Source of the DNA: Allosalinactinospora lopnorensis
GTDB taxonomy: Bacteria > Actinomycetota > Actinomycetes > Streptosporangiales > Streptosporangiaceae
NCBI RefSeq assembly: GCF_000981225.1
Contig: NZ_LAJC01000034.1
Span: 1 to 55,877 of the forward strand
Length of the DNA stretch: 55,877 bases
Reading direction: 5' to 3'
In this document: one piece after another, positions 28,271 to 37,139 of the stretch
Layout: the number at the start of each line of letters is the position of its first letter
Position numbering within the stretch: the first letter of the stretch is position 1
The notes under the pieces: model-generated
What the model saw: the letters and a program-made list of their open reading frames with translations, nothing else
Told to the model about the DNA's origin: nothing
Database searches by the model: none
Program-made: the position numbers and the translations under genes

Positions 28271-29320
28271 TCAGCCGCCGACCGCCATCGCCGAGACCTG
28301 CGGCTCCATGTTGTAGGGGGTGATGACCTGGATGGCGGACGGCTGGACGCGGATGGTCCCCGGAAGCGCGTTGTGCGCCTGGATGATGATCCGGCAGGCC
28401 CGCCGCATGTCCTGGCGCAGGTCGTGGTGCAGCACCGCGGACAGCCGGCCCTCGCGCAGCAGCCGGGTGTTGTCGTGGTCGAGGTCGTGCGCGATGAACA
28501 CCGGGCAGGCGTGTCCCACCGACTCCAGCGTCTCGACGGTCGCGGCGTTGCCGCCGCCGATCGAGTAGACGGCGCGGATCTGCGGATCCCGTTCCAGCGC
28601 CTCCAGGACGCGCTCGCGCATGGCGGCGTCGAGGCCGTCGGTCCCGGTGATCTCGACCAGGGAGCGCTCGGGGTGCATGGACCGCATGGCGCTGCGGAAA
28701 CCCATCTCGCGTTCCTCCTCGCCTCGGAAGAAGCCGCTGCTGAGGGAGGTGAGCACGTTGCCGGGGCGCTCGCCCAGCCACTGCCCGATCAGATAGGCCG
28801 CGGTGGCGCCCGCGGCGCGGTTGTCGATGCCGACGTAGCCGAGCCGCCCGCTGCTCGGTAGATCCGTCACCAGGGTCACCACGGGGATCCCTTTCGCGAC
28901 GAGCCGACCGGCCGCGGCGGTGACCTCTGGAACGTCCGGGGCTTTGAGGATCACCCCCTGGGAGGACCCGCCCCGGGCGATCCGGTCGAGTGTCGCGGCG
29001 AGGTCCTCCGCGGTTCCGGTCTCGCGGAAGTGGAAGCGCGAGCGCAGAACGGCCGGGTGCAGCGACGGCAGTTCCGCCTCCAGAGCCGCGCGCACAGCGG
29101 AGGAGAAGCGCTCCGGCGCCTGCATCACAATGTCGATCATGAAGGTGCGGCCTCCGAGCCGCACCTGTGTCCGCTGCCGGTCCAGGTCGGTGATGGCCTG
29201 GCGTACCTGCCGGGCGGTGCTCTCGCGCACGCCGCCCCTGGCGTTGAGGACCCTGTCGACGGTGGCCTCACTCAGCCCGGCCTGACGGGCGATCTCCTTG
29301 ATCGGATAGGGGTGGACCAT
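28271..29320 (-). CDS. LacI-family transcriptional regulator
   Basis: 349 residues. The helix-turn-helix is IKEIARQAGLSEATVDRVLN with the hinge region ARGGVRESTARQVRQAI; the C-terminal periplasmic-binding-protein domain contains GVILKAPDVPEVTAAAGRLV, YVGIDNRAAGATAAYLIGQW and VYSIGGGNAATVETLESVG. ATG 29320 follows AAGGAG at seven bases. It is divergent from the dioxygenase gene at 29424 and convergent with the PTS operon; the short shared promoter carries three TTGATGG repeats. It probably controls the polyol genes on both sides. Confidence 0.9.
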   Translation of the reverse strand: MVHPYPIKEIARQAGLSEATVDRVLNARGGVRESTARQVRQAITDLDRQRTQVRLGGRTFMIDIVMQAPERFSSAVRAALEAELPSLHPAVLRSRFHFRETGTAEDLAATLDRIARGGSSQGVILKAPDVPEVTAAAGRLVAKGIPVVTLVTDLPSSGRLGYVGIDNRAAGATAAYLIGQWLGERPGNVLTSLSSGFFRGEEEREMGFRSAMRSMHPERSLVEITGTDGLDAAMRERVLEALERDPQIRAVYSIGGGNAATVETLESVGHACPVFIAHDLDHDNTRLLREGRLSAVLHHDLRQDMRRACRIIIQAHNALPGTIRVQPSAIQVITPYNMEPQVSAMAVGG

Positions 29321-29331
29321 CGACGGACTCC

Positions 29332-29370
29332 TTGATGGGTTTTTGATGGATTTTCGCTCTTGTTTGATGG
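29332..29370. promoter_or_regulatory. Three TTGATGG direct repeats in the LacI/dioxygenase divergent promoter
   Basis: TTGATGG at 29332, 29343 and 29364, that is spaced by 11 and 21 bases, one and two helical turns. The tract lies between the two start codons with an 8-bp palindrome TCCTAGGA just beyond it at about 29378. A likely binding site for the LacI protein or another same-face regulator. Confidence 0.5.
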
Positions 29371-29423
29371 ATTCGATTCCTAGGATCGTAGAAAATCGCA
29401 TGCTCGTCCCCAAAAGGAGCACC

Positions 29424-30602
29424 ATGTCCCTGACCGACCCGGCCCCCCGGTACCGGCTGGCCGAAACCGACTGCGATCTCAACGACTTCCGCGTCCTGGT
29501 CGAGCAGGCCACCGACCCGGCCGACCACCCCTCCGCCGACTCCGTGGAGCAGAACGTCCCGCTCTATGACAGCGCCCGGTTGCGGGAGCTGTCCGCCACC
29601 GCGGACGGCCACCGCCAGGTGCGGACCGAACTCGCCCGCGCGCTGCTGGAGGGGCCGGGTATCGCGGTCTTCAAGCGCGCCTTCCCCGACCCCGCGGTCA
29701 TCGACCGGGCCACCGACGCCTTCACCGCGTTCATCGAGGAGCGGCACACGGCCGGAGCCGGGCACGGCGACCACTTCGCCAAGCCCGGCGCCAACGACCG
29801 GGTGTGGAACGCCGCGGAGAAGATGGCCCTGGGCGCACCGCAGGCCTTCGCCGACTACTACGCCAACGACATCATCGCCCTGGCCGCCACCGCCTGGCTG
29901 GGTCCCGGCTACCAGATCACCTCCCAGATCAACGTGGTCAACCCCGGCGGCGCCGCCCAGACCGTCCACCGCGACTACCACCTGGGCTTCCTCTCCAACG
30001 AACACGCCGCCGTATTCCCCGCGCACGTCCACCGGCTCTCGCCCGTGCTGACCCTGCAGGGCGCCGTCGCGCACTGCGACATGCCCGTGGAGAGCGGGCC
30101 CACGCTCTACCTGCCGTACTCGCAGAAGTACGAGCCCGGCTACCTGGCCTGGCGCCTGCCCGAGTTCCAGGCCTACTTCGAGTACCGCCACGTCCAACTG
30201 CCGCTGGAAAAGGGCGACGCGGTCTTCTTCAACCCCGCGCTCTTCCACGCCGCCGGGCACAACCGCTCGGCCGGCATCAGGCGCATGGCCAACCTGCTGC
30301 AGATCTCCTCGGCCTTCGGCCGCGCCATGGAGACCGCGAACCGGGAGCGCATGACCAACGCGGTCTACCCCGTGCTGCTACGGCGCAAGGCCGAAGGCGC
30401 CTCCGAGGAGTGGCTGGGCAACGTCGTGGCCGCCTGCGCCGAGGGCTATCCCTTCCCCACCAACCTGGACCTCGACACCCCCTCCGACGGCCTGGCCCCG
30501 CCCGCCCAGGCCGAGATCGTCCGGCGGGCACTGCGGGAGGAACGGCCCGCCCCGGCGCTGCGCCGGGAACTACGCTCCGCCGCCGAACGCCGCCAGAGCT
30601 GA
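29424..30602 (+). CDS. Phytanoyl-CoA dioxygenase (PhyH)-family Fe(II)/2-oxoglutarate oxygenase
   Basis: 392 residues. The metal triad is visible: HRDYH (H-x-D, in AAQTVHRDYHLGFLSNEH, about residue 178) and the distal His in FFNPALFHAAGHNRSAGIRR with the 2-oxoglutarate-binding Arg. ATG 29424 follows AAAGGAG. Known members hydroxylate the alpha carbon of acyl-CoAs or small metabolites; none is standard in mannitol or inositol catabolism. It heads a gene run that continues with the oxidoreductases at 30805-33108. Substrate cannot be predicted. Confidence 0.85.
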   Translation: MSLTDPAPRYRLAETDCDLNDFRVLVEQATDPADHPSADSVEQNVPLYDSARLRELSATADGHRQVRTELARALLEGPGIAVFKRAFPDPAVIDRATDAFTAFIEERHTAGAGHGDHFAKPGANDRVWNAAEKMALGAPQAFADYYANDIIALAATAWLGPGYQITSQINVVNPGGAAQTVHRDYHLGFLSNEHAAVFPAHVHRLSPVLTLQGAVAHCDMPVESGPTLYLPYSQKYEPGYLAWRLPEFQAYFEYRHVQLPLEKGDAVFFNPALFHAAGHNRSAGIRRMANLLQISSAFGRAMETANRERMTNAVYPVLLRRKAEGASEEWLGNVVAACAEGYPFPTNLDLDTPSDGLAPPAQAEIVRRALREERPAPALRRELRSAAERRQS

Positions 30603-30804
30603 GGCGGACCGAGACCGCCGCCGGAAACCGGCGCCCCGAGCGCGGGCCGGACCACCGGGCAGGGCCGGAAGAGCACCGCGGAAACCCCACACGGCACCGA
30701 AGGCGCCTCCGGTGGCTTCCGGCCACGGTGCCCACCGCGGGCGGCGAAACGCCGGGCGGCGCTGCCCGACCGTCCGCGACCCCACCAGACCCGACGGAGA
30801 GACC

Positions 30805-31203
30805 ATGCACTACAACCAGCTGGGCACGACCGGGCTCCAGGTATCGGCGGTGTCGTTCGGCACCGCGCCGCTGGGCGACATGTTCGGCGGCGCCGACGAG
30901 ACCGAAGCGGCCGCCACCGTGCACCGCGCCCTGGACGCGGGCGTCAACTTCTTCGACTCCTCGGTGTACTACGGCGGCGGCCTCGCCGAGCAGCGTCTCG
31001 GCGCAGCCCTGCGCGGGCGGCGCGACAACGTGGTGATCGGCACCACCGACGCCCGGCACCTGGACTCCGCGATCGAGGCGGAGTTCACCCCCATCGATGA
31101 GGAGCTGCTCAGCGAGGTGCTCGCGGCCACCGCGGACGTGCACGCCGTGTCGTGGAGCAGCGGCCTGCCCGAGAACAACGGAGGTGGCACATGTTCCGCG
31201 TAG
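30805..31203 (+). pseudogene. Aldo/keto reductase with a large in-frame internal deletion
   Basis: The 132-residue frame begins like a normal reductase: GTTGLQVSAVSFGTAPLGD, then DAGVNFFDSSVYYGGGLAEQ (the catalytic Tyr region). After LRGRRDNVVIG, about residue 80, it jumps straight to a normal C-terminal end, TTDARHLDSAIEAEFTPIDE and SSGLPENN. Roughly 180-190 residues of the barrel, with the catalytic Lys and His, are missing; the family is about 310 residues. The join is in frame, near 31040. It cannot fold as a TIM barrel. Its stop overlaps the following dehydrogenase gene, so it may persist for translational coupling. Confidence 0.75.
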
Positions 31204-32243
31204 CGCTCTTCGGCGCCGGGCGTGTCGGGCGGGTCCACGCACGCTCCATCGCCGGGCACGACGACGCGCGACTCGTGCGGGTCTGCGATCCGGTCCCGCA
31301 GGCCGCGCAGGCGGTCGCCGACCGCTACGGCGGCCGGGCGGGAACCGGTGTCGACGAGGTGCTCGGGGATCCCAGGGTCGACGCGGTGGTGATCGCCTCG
31401 CCGACGCCGACCCACGTCGACCTGCTGAGCCGGTCGGTTCGAGCCGGCAAACCCGTGCTGTGCGAGAAGCCCATCGACCTCGACCTGGCTGCGATCGACC
31501 GGTGCTGGGCGGACATCGCACACCACAGGCCCCGGGTGATGATGGGCTTCAACCGGCGCTTCGACCCCACGTTCCACTGGATCCGGGACCGGGTCTCCCG
31601 CGGTGAGATCGGCGCGGTCCGCGCGCTGCGGATCACCAGCCGCGACCCGGAACCGCCGCCGCCCGCCTACATCGCAGCCTCGGGCGGCATATTCCGCGAC
31701 ATGACCATCCACGACTTCGACATGGCGCGGTACTTCCTCGGCGACGTGACCGAGGTGCACGCCCTTGTCTCCGACGACGGCAACGCCGAACTGGCCGCCG
31801 AGGGAGACGCGCACCAGGCGATGGTGCTCCTGCGCGGCGCCGAGGGAGCGCTGTGCACGATCACCAACAGCCGCAGCTGCGTGTTCGGCTACGACCAGCG
31901 TCTTGAGGTGTTCGGTGATGGCGGGATGCTGGAGGCGGCGAACCAGACCCCGTCCAGTGTGCGCGCCTACAGCGCGGCGGCCGCTGAGACCGCCGAGCCC
32001 TACCTGCACTTCTTCCTCGAACGCTACCGCGAGTCCTACCTCGCCGAGCTCGACGAGTTCCTCCGGGCCGTCGGCGAGGGGCGAACCCCCGCTCCCGGGT
32101 TCGCCGACGGCAGGGCGGCGCTGGCGCTGGCCGAGGCGGCGGTCGAGAGCGTGGCCACCGGCCGGACCGTCGCCGTTGCCCGCAACGGCAGTACGGGTGC
32201 GACCACCCCTTCCCACGACGCGGAGAACGGAGCACTGACATGA
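31191..32243 (+). CDS. Gfo/Idh/MocA-family NAD(P)-dependent oxidoreductase, inositol 2-dehydrogenase-like
   Basis: 350 residues. Nucleotide-binding motif FRVALFGAGRVGRVHARSI at the N-terminus, then AVVIASPTPTHVDLL and the catalytic segment GKPVLCEKPIDLDL (EKP). The C-terminal half has FNRRFDPTFHWIRDRV and FRDMTIHDFDMARYFLG, with the Asp and His expected in IolG/myo-inositol dehydrogenases. ATG 31191 follows GGAGG. It overlaps the next, IolE-like gene (ATGA). Oxidation of inositol or a related cyclic or open-chain polyol is the likely role. Confidence 0.88.
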   Translation: MFRVALFGAGRVGRVHARSIAGHDDARLVRVCDPVPQAAQAVADRYGGRAGTGVDEVLGDPRVDAVVIASPTPTHVDLLSRSVRAGKPVLCEKPIDLDLAAIDRCWADIAHHRPRVMMGFNRRFDPTFHWIRDRVSRGEIGAVRALRITSRDPEPPPPAYIAASGGIFRDMTIHDFDMARYFLGDVTEVHALVSDDGNAELAAEGDAHQAMVLLRGAEGALCTITNSRSCVFGYDQRLEVFGDGGMLEAANQTPSSVRAYSAAAAETAEPYLHFFLERYRESYLAELDEFLRAVGEGRTPAPGFADGRAALALAEAAVESVATGRTVAVARNGSTGATTPSHDAENGALT

Positions 32244-33108
32244 TCATGAATCGGGTAGCGGGAGCCCCGTCTCGTGGGGTGTTTGCGAGGTTCCGGACTG
32301 GGGCTACCAGCTCACACCCGAGCAGGTGCTGACCGAGATGAGGGAGATCGGCCTCGTCGCCACCGAGTTCGGGCCGGAGGGGTTCCTGCCCTCCGAGCCG
32401 CGGGCCAAGGCGGAGAAGCTCGCCTCGCTCGGGCTGTCCGCTGTGGGCGGCTTCGTCCCGGTCGTGCTGCACGACAGCAGCCGCGACCCGCTGCCTGAGG
32501 TCGACCGTGAGCTGGACGGCTTCGTCGCCGCCGGCGCGGGCACGATCGTCCTGGCCGCGGCCACCGGCCGGGAGGGCTACGACACCCGGCCCGAGCTCGG
32601 CGGCGACGCGTGGCGGACCCTGTTCGCCAACCTCGACCGCATCGCCGGGCGTTCCCGCGAGCGAGGCGTGAACGCGGCGCTGCATCCCCACGTCGGCACG
32701 ATGGTGCAGAACCGGGAGGAGGTCTACCGGGTCCTGCACGAGTCGGCGGTGCCGTTGTGTCTCGACACGGGCCATCTCCTGGTGGGCGGGACCGACCCGG
32801 TGCGGCTGGCGAAGGACGCGCCGGAACGCGTCGCCCACACCCATCTCAAGGACGTCGATGCCGCGCTCGCCGATGCTGTCCGCGCCGGCGGCAGGAACTA
32901 CACGGACGCGGTCCGTGCGGGCATGTACCGGCCGCTGGGGGCCGGTGACATCGACATCGAAGGGATCATCCGTGTCCTGGAGTCGAATGGTTACACCGGC
33001 TGGTACGTGATGGAGCAGGACACCATCCTCCCCGGGAAGCCCGAGGGGGAGGGGCCCGCCGCCGATGTCCGCGCGAGCGTGGCCTACCTGCGCGGCCTCG
33101 CCCTCTGA
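32240..33108 (+). CDS. IolE-like sugar phosphate isomerase/epimerase (AP endonuclease-2 TIM barrel), frameshifted
   Basis: About 289 residues after repair. From ATG 32240 the frame reads MIMNRVAGAP and breaks near 32265-32271; one extra G gives VSWGVCEVPDWGYQLTPEQ, the standard IolE opening, and then an intact barrel: AALHPHVGTMVQNREEV, LCLDTGHLLVGGTDP, VAHTHLKDVDAALADAV, GMYRPLGAGDIDIEG, GYTGWYVMEQD. The His, Asp and Glu metal ligands are present. IolE dehydrates 2-keto-myo-inositol, the product expected from the gene before it, so the pair suggests two steps of an inositol-like pathway. The start overlaps the dehydrogenase stop. Confidence 0.85.
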
Positions 33109-34132
33109 CCGGGGCCGGGCCGCTCAGGCCGCCATAGTGCGCCCGGGCTCTCCGGAGGGCGGGCCTCTGGAACCCGCGCCACCCGCGCCGCAGTGAGGCG
33201 GGAGGGGGTGACGGAGGCGTTGCCCGAGCGGCGGATACTCCTGTCTCTCCCCCTGGTCGAGGGGCGTCCGGTCAGGGGCGCGCTCTGACCTCAGAAGTCG
33301 GACGCTTCGGGGGCGGGTAGTGCTCATCTGTCGGCAGCTACGGCACCAAGTCTTACCGACCCAGCTCGTCTTCCATCAGGGAGGCCGCGCTGCTCGTCCG
33401 GGTAGGGGGTTCGGCGCCCACAGCAGGCCCTCGCGCCACCCCGGGCGGTTCTGCCGCCGCTTGCGCTTGGTGTTCCTCGCCTCTGCCGGGTCCGCTCCCG
33501 GTGTATTGATCTTCAACCACTGGTTCGGCGGCCGGCACCCGATTTGGAATGCTTTACCCCAAAAGAGGGTGATCGACGAGCCGAGAGCGGGCGCGGGGCG
33601 GAAAACTCGGCCGACGAGGATGGCCTGCGGTTTGTGATCGGTTCTCTGGTTGGCCATGATCAATTTTCCGGTGTTGCCGCTGTTCTGGTTTATTTTCCTC
33701 CAGAGTGCAATATCATTTGCCATGATGGCGCGTTTTAAATCTTTCTGCTAACGATCTGACCTGCAGAAACATGTCTTTATGGTGGAAATTGGGTGGAATC
33801 TTCCCGTGGCTGAAGTGGCGCTTCCGTGTGATCAAGAAAAAGTCGTCCGCCCCCTCTTGACTGGAGGGCGCTATACGACAAAACTATCGAATGATTCTGG
33901 GTGTTGTCCATGGGGAAGATCAAAATATGACCGCGGTGTGCCATCGAACGGGCGGATGGTGGAAATGTCGACCGCGGCTACTCGCCGGTGAAGGCGAAGG
34001 CCGCATCCAGTGCTGTTGCCCGGGATAAGTATGCCTGATTCCGTTTTCAGGTGATGTTGGATTTTGGGGCGGAGTCCGAGAATTCTGCCGCCTCGGCGAA
34101 TCAATCGTTTTCGGATGCAGAAGGAGAGATCC
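33109..34132. other. 1 kb non-coding region, AT-richer from about 33540
   Basis: No frame with family-like features. The half nearest the secreted-protein gene is clearly richer in A and T than the rest of the window (for example 33655-33790 and 33880-34130) and has no long GC-biased frame. It may be a long leader/promoter region or foreign DNA. Confidence 0.5.
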
Positions 34133-34540
34133 ATGCGAGTGATCAGACTGCTCGTCCTCGGCGCCGTGCTGATGGCCTGCGGGTTCGCCGCCACCGCTGT
34201 TCCCGCCAGCGCGTCGCAGACCGGAGCGGTGGCTGAGGTCACCGGCTCCGCGCCGACGGCGGACACCAGGTCCGGCGGCACAACGGAGGCACCCCCAGCC
34301 CGTGTCTGCAGGACTCACAACCCGCCCGGAGCCGGTTCGGCCACAGCCTGCCGGACGTGGTACCCGGAGGGCGGTGGTTACTACCACGGTTCCTGGAACT
34401 GGAGTGGAACGTCGGGTGTCTATGTTCAGGGATGGTTCGACGGCCGGGTGTACAACCTGGCCCCCAGCGGCACGTACAGCGGTGTGAAGAAGTTCCTCAC
34501 CCGAGGCTGCAAGGGTTCGCAGTGCACCGGCTGGTCATAG
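34133..34540 (+). CDS. Small secreted protein of unknown function
   Basis: 135 residues with a clear Sec signal peptide: MRVIRLLVLGAVLMACGFAA, then TAVPASASQ with predicted cleavage after ASA near residue 28. The mature part is about 105 residues with four Cys (CRTHNPPGAGSATACRTWYP and RGCKGSQCTGWS), suggesting two disulfides, and is rich in Gly, Tyr and Trp (GGGYYHGSWNWSG). ATG follows AAGGAGAGATCC. I recognise no family. A perfect hairpin follows the stop, so it is probably monocistronic, behind an unusually long AT-rich upstream region. Confidence 0.8.
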   Translation: MRVIRLLVLGAVLMACGFAATAVPASASQTGAVAEVTGSAPTADTRSGGTTEAPPARVCRTHNPPGAGSATACRTWYPEGGGYYHGSWNWSGTSGVYVQGWFDGRVYNLAPSGTYSGVKKFLTRGCKGSQCTGWS

Positions 34541-34552
34541 CGGCTCTCACCG

Positions 34553-34572
34553 CCGCGCCGTCAGCGGCGCGG
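34553..34572 (+). terminator. Hairpin after the secreted-protein gene
   Basis: CCGCGCCG, loop TCAG, CGGCGCGG: perfect 8-bp stem starting 12 bases after the stop codon. No T tract follows. Confidence 0.6.
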
Positions 34573-34931
34573 GCGAGATGACGGGATCCGGCTCACCGGA
34601 AAACCGAAGAGACCTCGGAGGTGCGGCTCGCTTGCGCGGGCCGCATCCGCCGTGCGGCCGCACACGGGGCGCATCCCTCAAGGCGGATCCGATGACCTGC
34701 GGACGTCGGAACGGGATCGGTCGGTACCCGGCGCGCTCTCGCGGCCGGTCGTTTCCATTCGGGGAGGGTATGACTGCGGCCGCTGCGCTGACCTGCATCG
34801 GGTCCCCGCCGGGGTGCCCGTTCCGCGCGGCTTCGAGGACCACTTTGGCGACGAAGGGCCAGGTGGAGGGAGTGAGAGCTATACTAAGGCGCCACGTACC
34901 TGGAGTGATCCATCACTAGCACCCCTTGCGA

Positions 34932-34947
34932 GGTTCTCATGAGAACC
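34932..34947. promoter_or_regulatory. Perfect 16-base palindrome upstream of the MEDS-HATPase gene
   Basis: GGTTCTCATGAGAACC, about 70 bases before the GTG at 35019. A TATACT sequence lies at 34880-34885. Probable operator. Confidence 0.5.
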
Positions 34948-35018
34948 ATGACCGGGCTCGAAGACGGAACGCCGCGGGCAACCGGCCCCGTCCCGGGCCG
35001 GAAGCGTGGAGATCGCTC

Positions 35019-35986
35019 GTGAGCGGCACGATCGCCCCGGAAGGGGCGCCCGCAGACGACCGGTCACTGGTACACCGCGCGCTCTTCTTCGACAGTGAAG
35101 CGGACTTCCTCTCCGCGGCCCTTCCTTTCCTGCGCGAAGGGCTGCGGGCCGATGATGCCGTGATCGTCATCAGCACCCCGAAGAAGCTCGACATGGTGCG
35201 GGACGTCCTCGGGGACGATGCCTCGTCGGTGCATTTCGCGGACACGGCCAGTTGGTTCCAGCACCCCGTCCGCACGATCGCCGCCTACCAGTCCACCTTC
35301 AAGGTGATGGGGTCGCGCCGCATGCGTGTGGTCTCCGAACCGACCTTCTGGAACGACCGCACACCGCAGGAGACCGTGGAATGGTACCGCCTCGAGTCGC
35401 TCGTCAATCAGGTGTTCCAGCGGTCGGGTGCCCAGGTGATCTGCTGCTATGACCGGCGCACGGTCCCGGCGGAGGTGCTGGAACTGGCGTGCAGGACCCA
35501 CCTGAGCTGCTCTACAGCGACGGGATGCGGGAGAGTGACGACTACACCTCTCCCGAGGTTTTCAGCGACGTGTGCAGCCAGATGGCGATCCCTTTCCCTG
35601 ACACTCCCTACTCGGCCGAGTCCCTGCGCGTCGAGGCGACCGACCTCTGGGCGGTGCGGGACTTCGTCGCCAAGCAGGCGAGGAGCCGGGGGATAGGTTC
35701 CGGCGCGCTGTACAACCTGCTCGTCGCGGTGACGGAGGTGACCGCCAACGCGGTCCGCCACGGACATCCGCCGGTCACCGTGTGCATCTGGCAGGACGGC
35801 GGTGACCTGGTCTGCGACGTCATCGACTCCGGTCACTGGAGGCCTGCGGAGTCCCTGGGATTCGTGCCGCCGAAATCCGCATCCGATAAAGGGTTCGGAC
35901 TGTGGGGGGTCCGAATGCTCTGCGACAGTAGCCAGTTTCACGCCGGTCCAGCGGGTACGGTCGTCCGGCTGCGCATCCGGATCTGA
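35019..35986 (+). CDS. MEDS-domain/HATPase anti-sigma-type regulatory protein, frameshifted
   Basis: Two domains, about 322 residues. N-terminal MEDS-type sensor: LVHRALFFDSEADFLSAALP, then LREGLRADDAVIVISTPKKL and QVICCYDRRTVPAEVLELAC. C-terminal RsbW-like ATPase without a phosphorylatable His: LYNLLVAVTEVTANAVRHGH (N box), VCDVIDSGHW and DKGFGLWGVRMLCD (G box). The frame breaks around 35498-35503 and one C restores ACRTHPELLYSDGM between the domains. GTG 35019 follows GGAG. Such proteins act in serine-kinase control of alternative sigma factors; the STAS protein at 44519 is a possible but distant partner. Confidence 0.82.
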
Positions 35987-36211
35987 ACGCGGCGACTCGC
36001 GGCCCGAACACTGCGTCTTTCAAGCGGAACCGAACCGCCGCAGCGGGGTGCTCCGGCCAGAACGTCTGGCCTCATCGCGGTGCCGGAGCGGACGCGCTGG
36101 GGCCGGTGGGTCGGGCAGCCGGACGGGGGCCAATCCTCCCAGCGCAGTGGTGGCGCCGTACGCCCAGGTGTGCCAGTGTGGCCTGCGGTCCATCGCGAGG
36201 AGAGCAGAGCC

Positions 36212-36883
36212 ATGTCCAACAGCGTGCGTCACGCGATCGGGATCGTGATCGGCCTGATCGCGATCCCTGTCCTCCTCCACGGTCTGGCCTTTTTCGGAAC
36301 TCGGATCCTGCTGCCGCTGCGGACGTTCGAGCCCACAGCGGGAGCGGTCATCGGCATCGTCGCGGTCGTGGCCATCGGCGCGGCGCTGGGGCCGCTCACG
36401 ACCTCCCGCATCTCCCCATTGGCCGCCCTCATTCCGGGGCTCGGAGTCGGGGTTTTCGGGGTCATCGGCTCGATTCCCAGCCCGCTCGTCGGAGCACTCA
36501 ACCTCTCGATCGGCCCCATCCGGTCGCCCTGGGAGATGGGCACCCTGCACCTGCTGCTCATCGGCGGCCTGCTCACCGCCTCCGCGCTGTTTCCCAGCCG
36601 CTGGCGCGCCGCCCCCGAGGTACCGCACCGGCCCCCGTGGCAGGGAGGGCCGGGGTCGGGCTCTGGCCCGGGACACATGCACGCGACCCCCGGTCCGGTC
36701 GGCCCTCCGCCCTACGACCAGGACTCTCCGGCTCCGCCGCCCGGACCGGGCATGCAGCCCTGGATGTACGGTTCCGGCCCCCAGCCCCCGTCCTTCGCGC
36801 CGGGCACCCGGTCTCCGCAGCCCGGCCCGGGCCCTCAGTTCTCGCGCCACGACACCGAGGGATGGCCGCAGGCCCCCGGCTGA
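36212..36883 (+). CDS. Membrane protein with proline/glycine-rich C-terminal tail
   Basis: 223 residues. Three or four hydrophobic segments in the first 130 residues (AIGIVIGLIAIPVLLHGLAF, AGAVIGIVAVVAIGAALGPL, LGVGVFGVIGSIPSP, LHLLLIGGLLTASALF), then a hydrophilic tail of about 85 residues rich in Pro, Gly, Ser and His (HRPPWQGGPGSGSGPGHMH). ATG 36212 follows GAGGAGAG. Similar tailed small membrane proteins are common in actinomycetes and lack known function. It stands alone. Confidence 0.75.
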   Translation: MSNSVRHAIGIVIGLIAIPVLLHGLAFFGTRILLPLRTFEPTAGAVIGIVAVVAIGAALGPLTTSRISPLAALIPGLGVGVFGVIGSIPSPLVGALNLSIGPIRSPWEMGTLHLLLIGGLLTASALFPSRWRAAPEVPHRPPWQGGPGSGSGPGHMHATPGPVGPPPYDQDSPAPPPGPGMQPWMYGSGPQPPSFAPGTRSPQPGPGPQFSRHDTEGWPQAPG

Positions 36884-36935
36884 GCCCCGGGACAGCGATC
36901 TCGGGGTGAGTACGGCTGCGGTATTCGCACCGGCG

Positions 36936-37139
36936 TCAGTACTTGCATCCCACACCGTCACAGTCGCGGTCGAGGTGCGGCCCGTACCCGGGATCCCCGT
37001 CCCGGACGGGGGCGGCGCCCGCCACGCGGGCCTCATCGCAGTCCTCATAGAACTCGCCAAGGTTTCCGCCGTCTTGGGCGGTTGCCTCCTCGGTGACGGT
37101 TTCGGTGTGCGTCCATGGCGATTTCTTCGGGATCGCCAT
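36936..37139 (-). CDS. Small protein with C-terminal Excalibur-type calcium-binding motif
   Basis: 67 residues ending FYEDCDEARVAGAAPVRDGD, then PGYGPHLDRDCDGVGCKY. The spacing of Cys and the D-x-D-x-DG loop (DRDCDGVGC) match Excalibur domains, usually found at the C-terminus of secreted proteins. Here the upstream part is only about 30 residues with no signal peptide, and the ribosome site is weak, so this may be a fragment of a larger gene or have an unrecognised start. Confidence 0.55.
   Translation of the reverse strand: MAIPKKSPWTHTETVTEEATAQDGGNLGEFYEDCDEARVAGAAPVRDGDPGYGPHLDRDCDGVGCKY

Larger units (their letters stand above)
34541..35018. other. Region with terminator and palindrome, no gene
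   Basis: Holds the hairpin at 34553-34572 and the 16-base palindrome at 34932-34947; otherwise no supported gene. Confidence 0.5.

Noticed and set aside
33376-33723. Minus-strand frame of 115 codons with a fairly natural residue mix
   Set aside because: No ribosome site, no recognisable domain, and it spans the composition shift; left as non-coding.
33779-33991. 70-codon plus-strand frame in the AT-rich island
   Set aside because: No ribosome site and no coding-type base bias.
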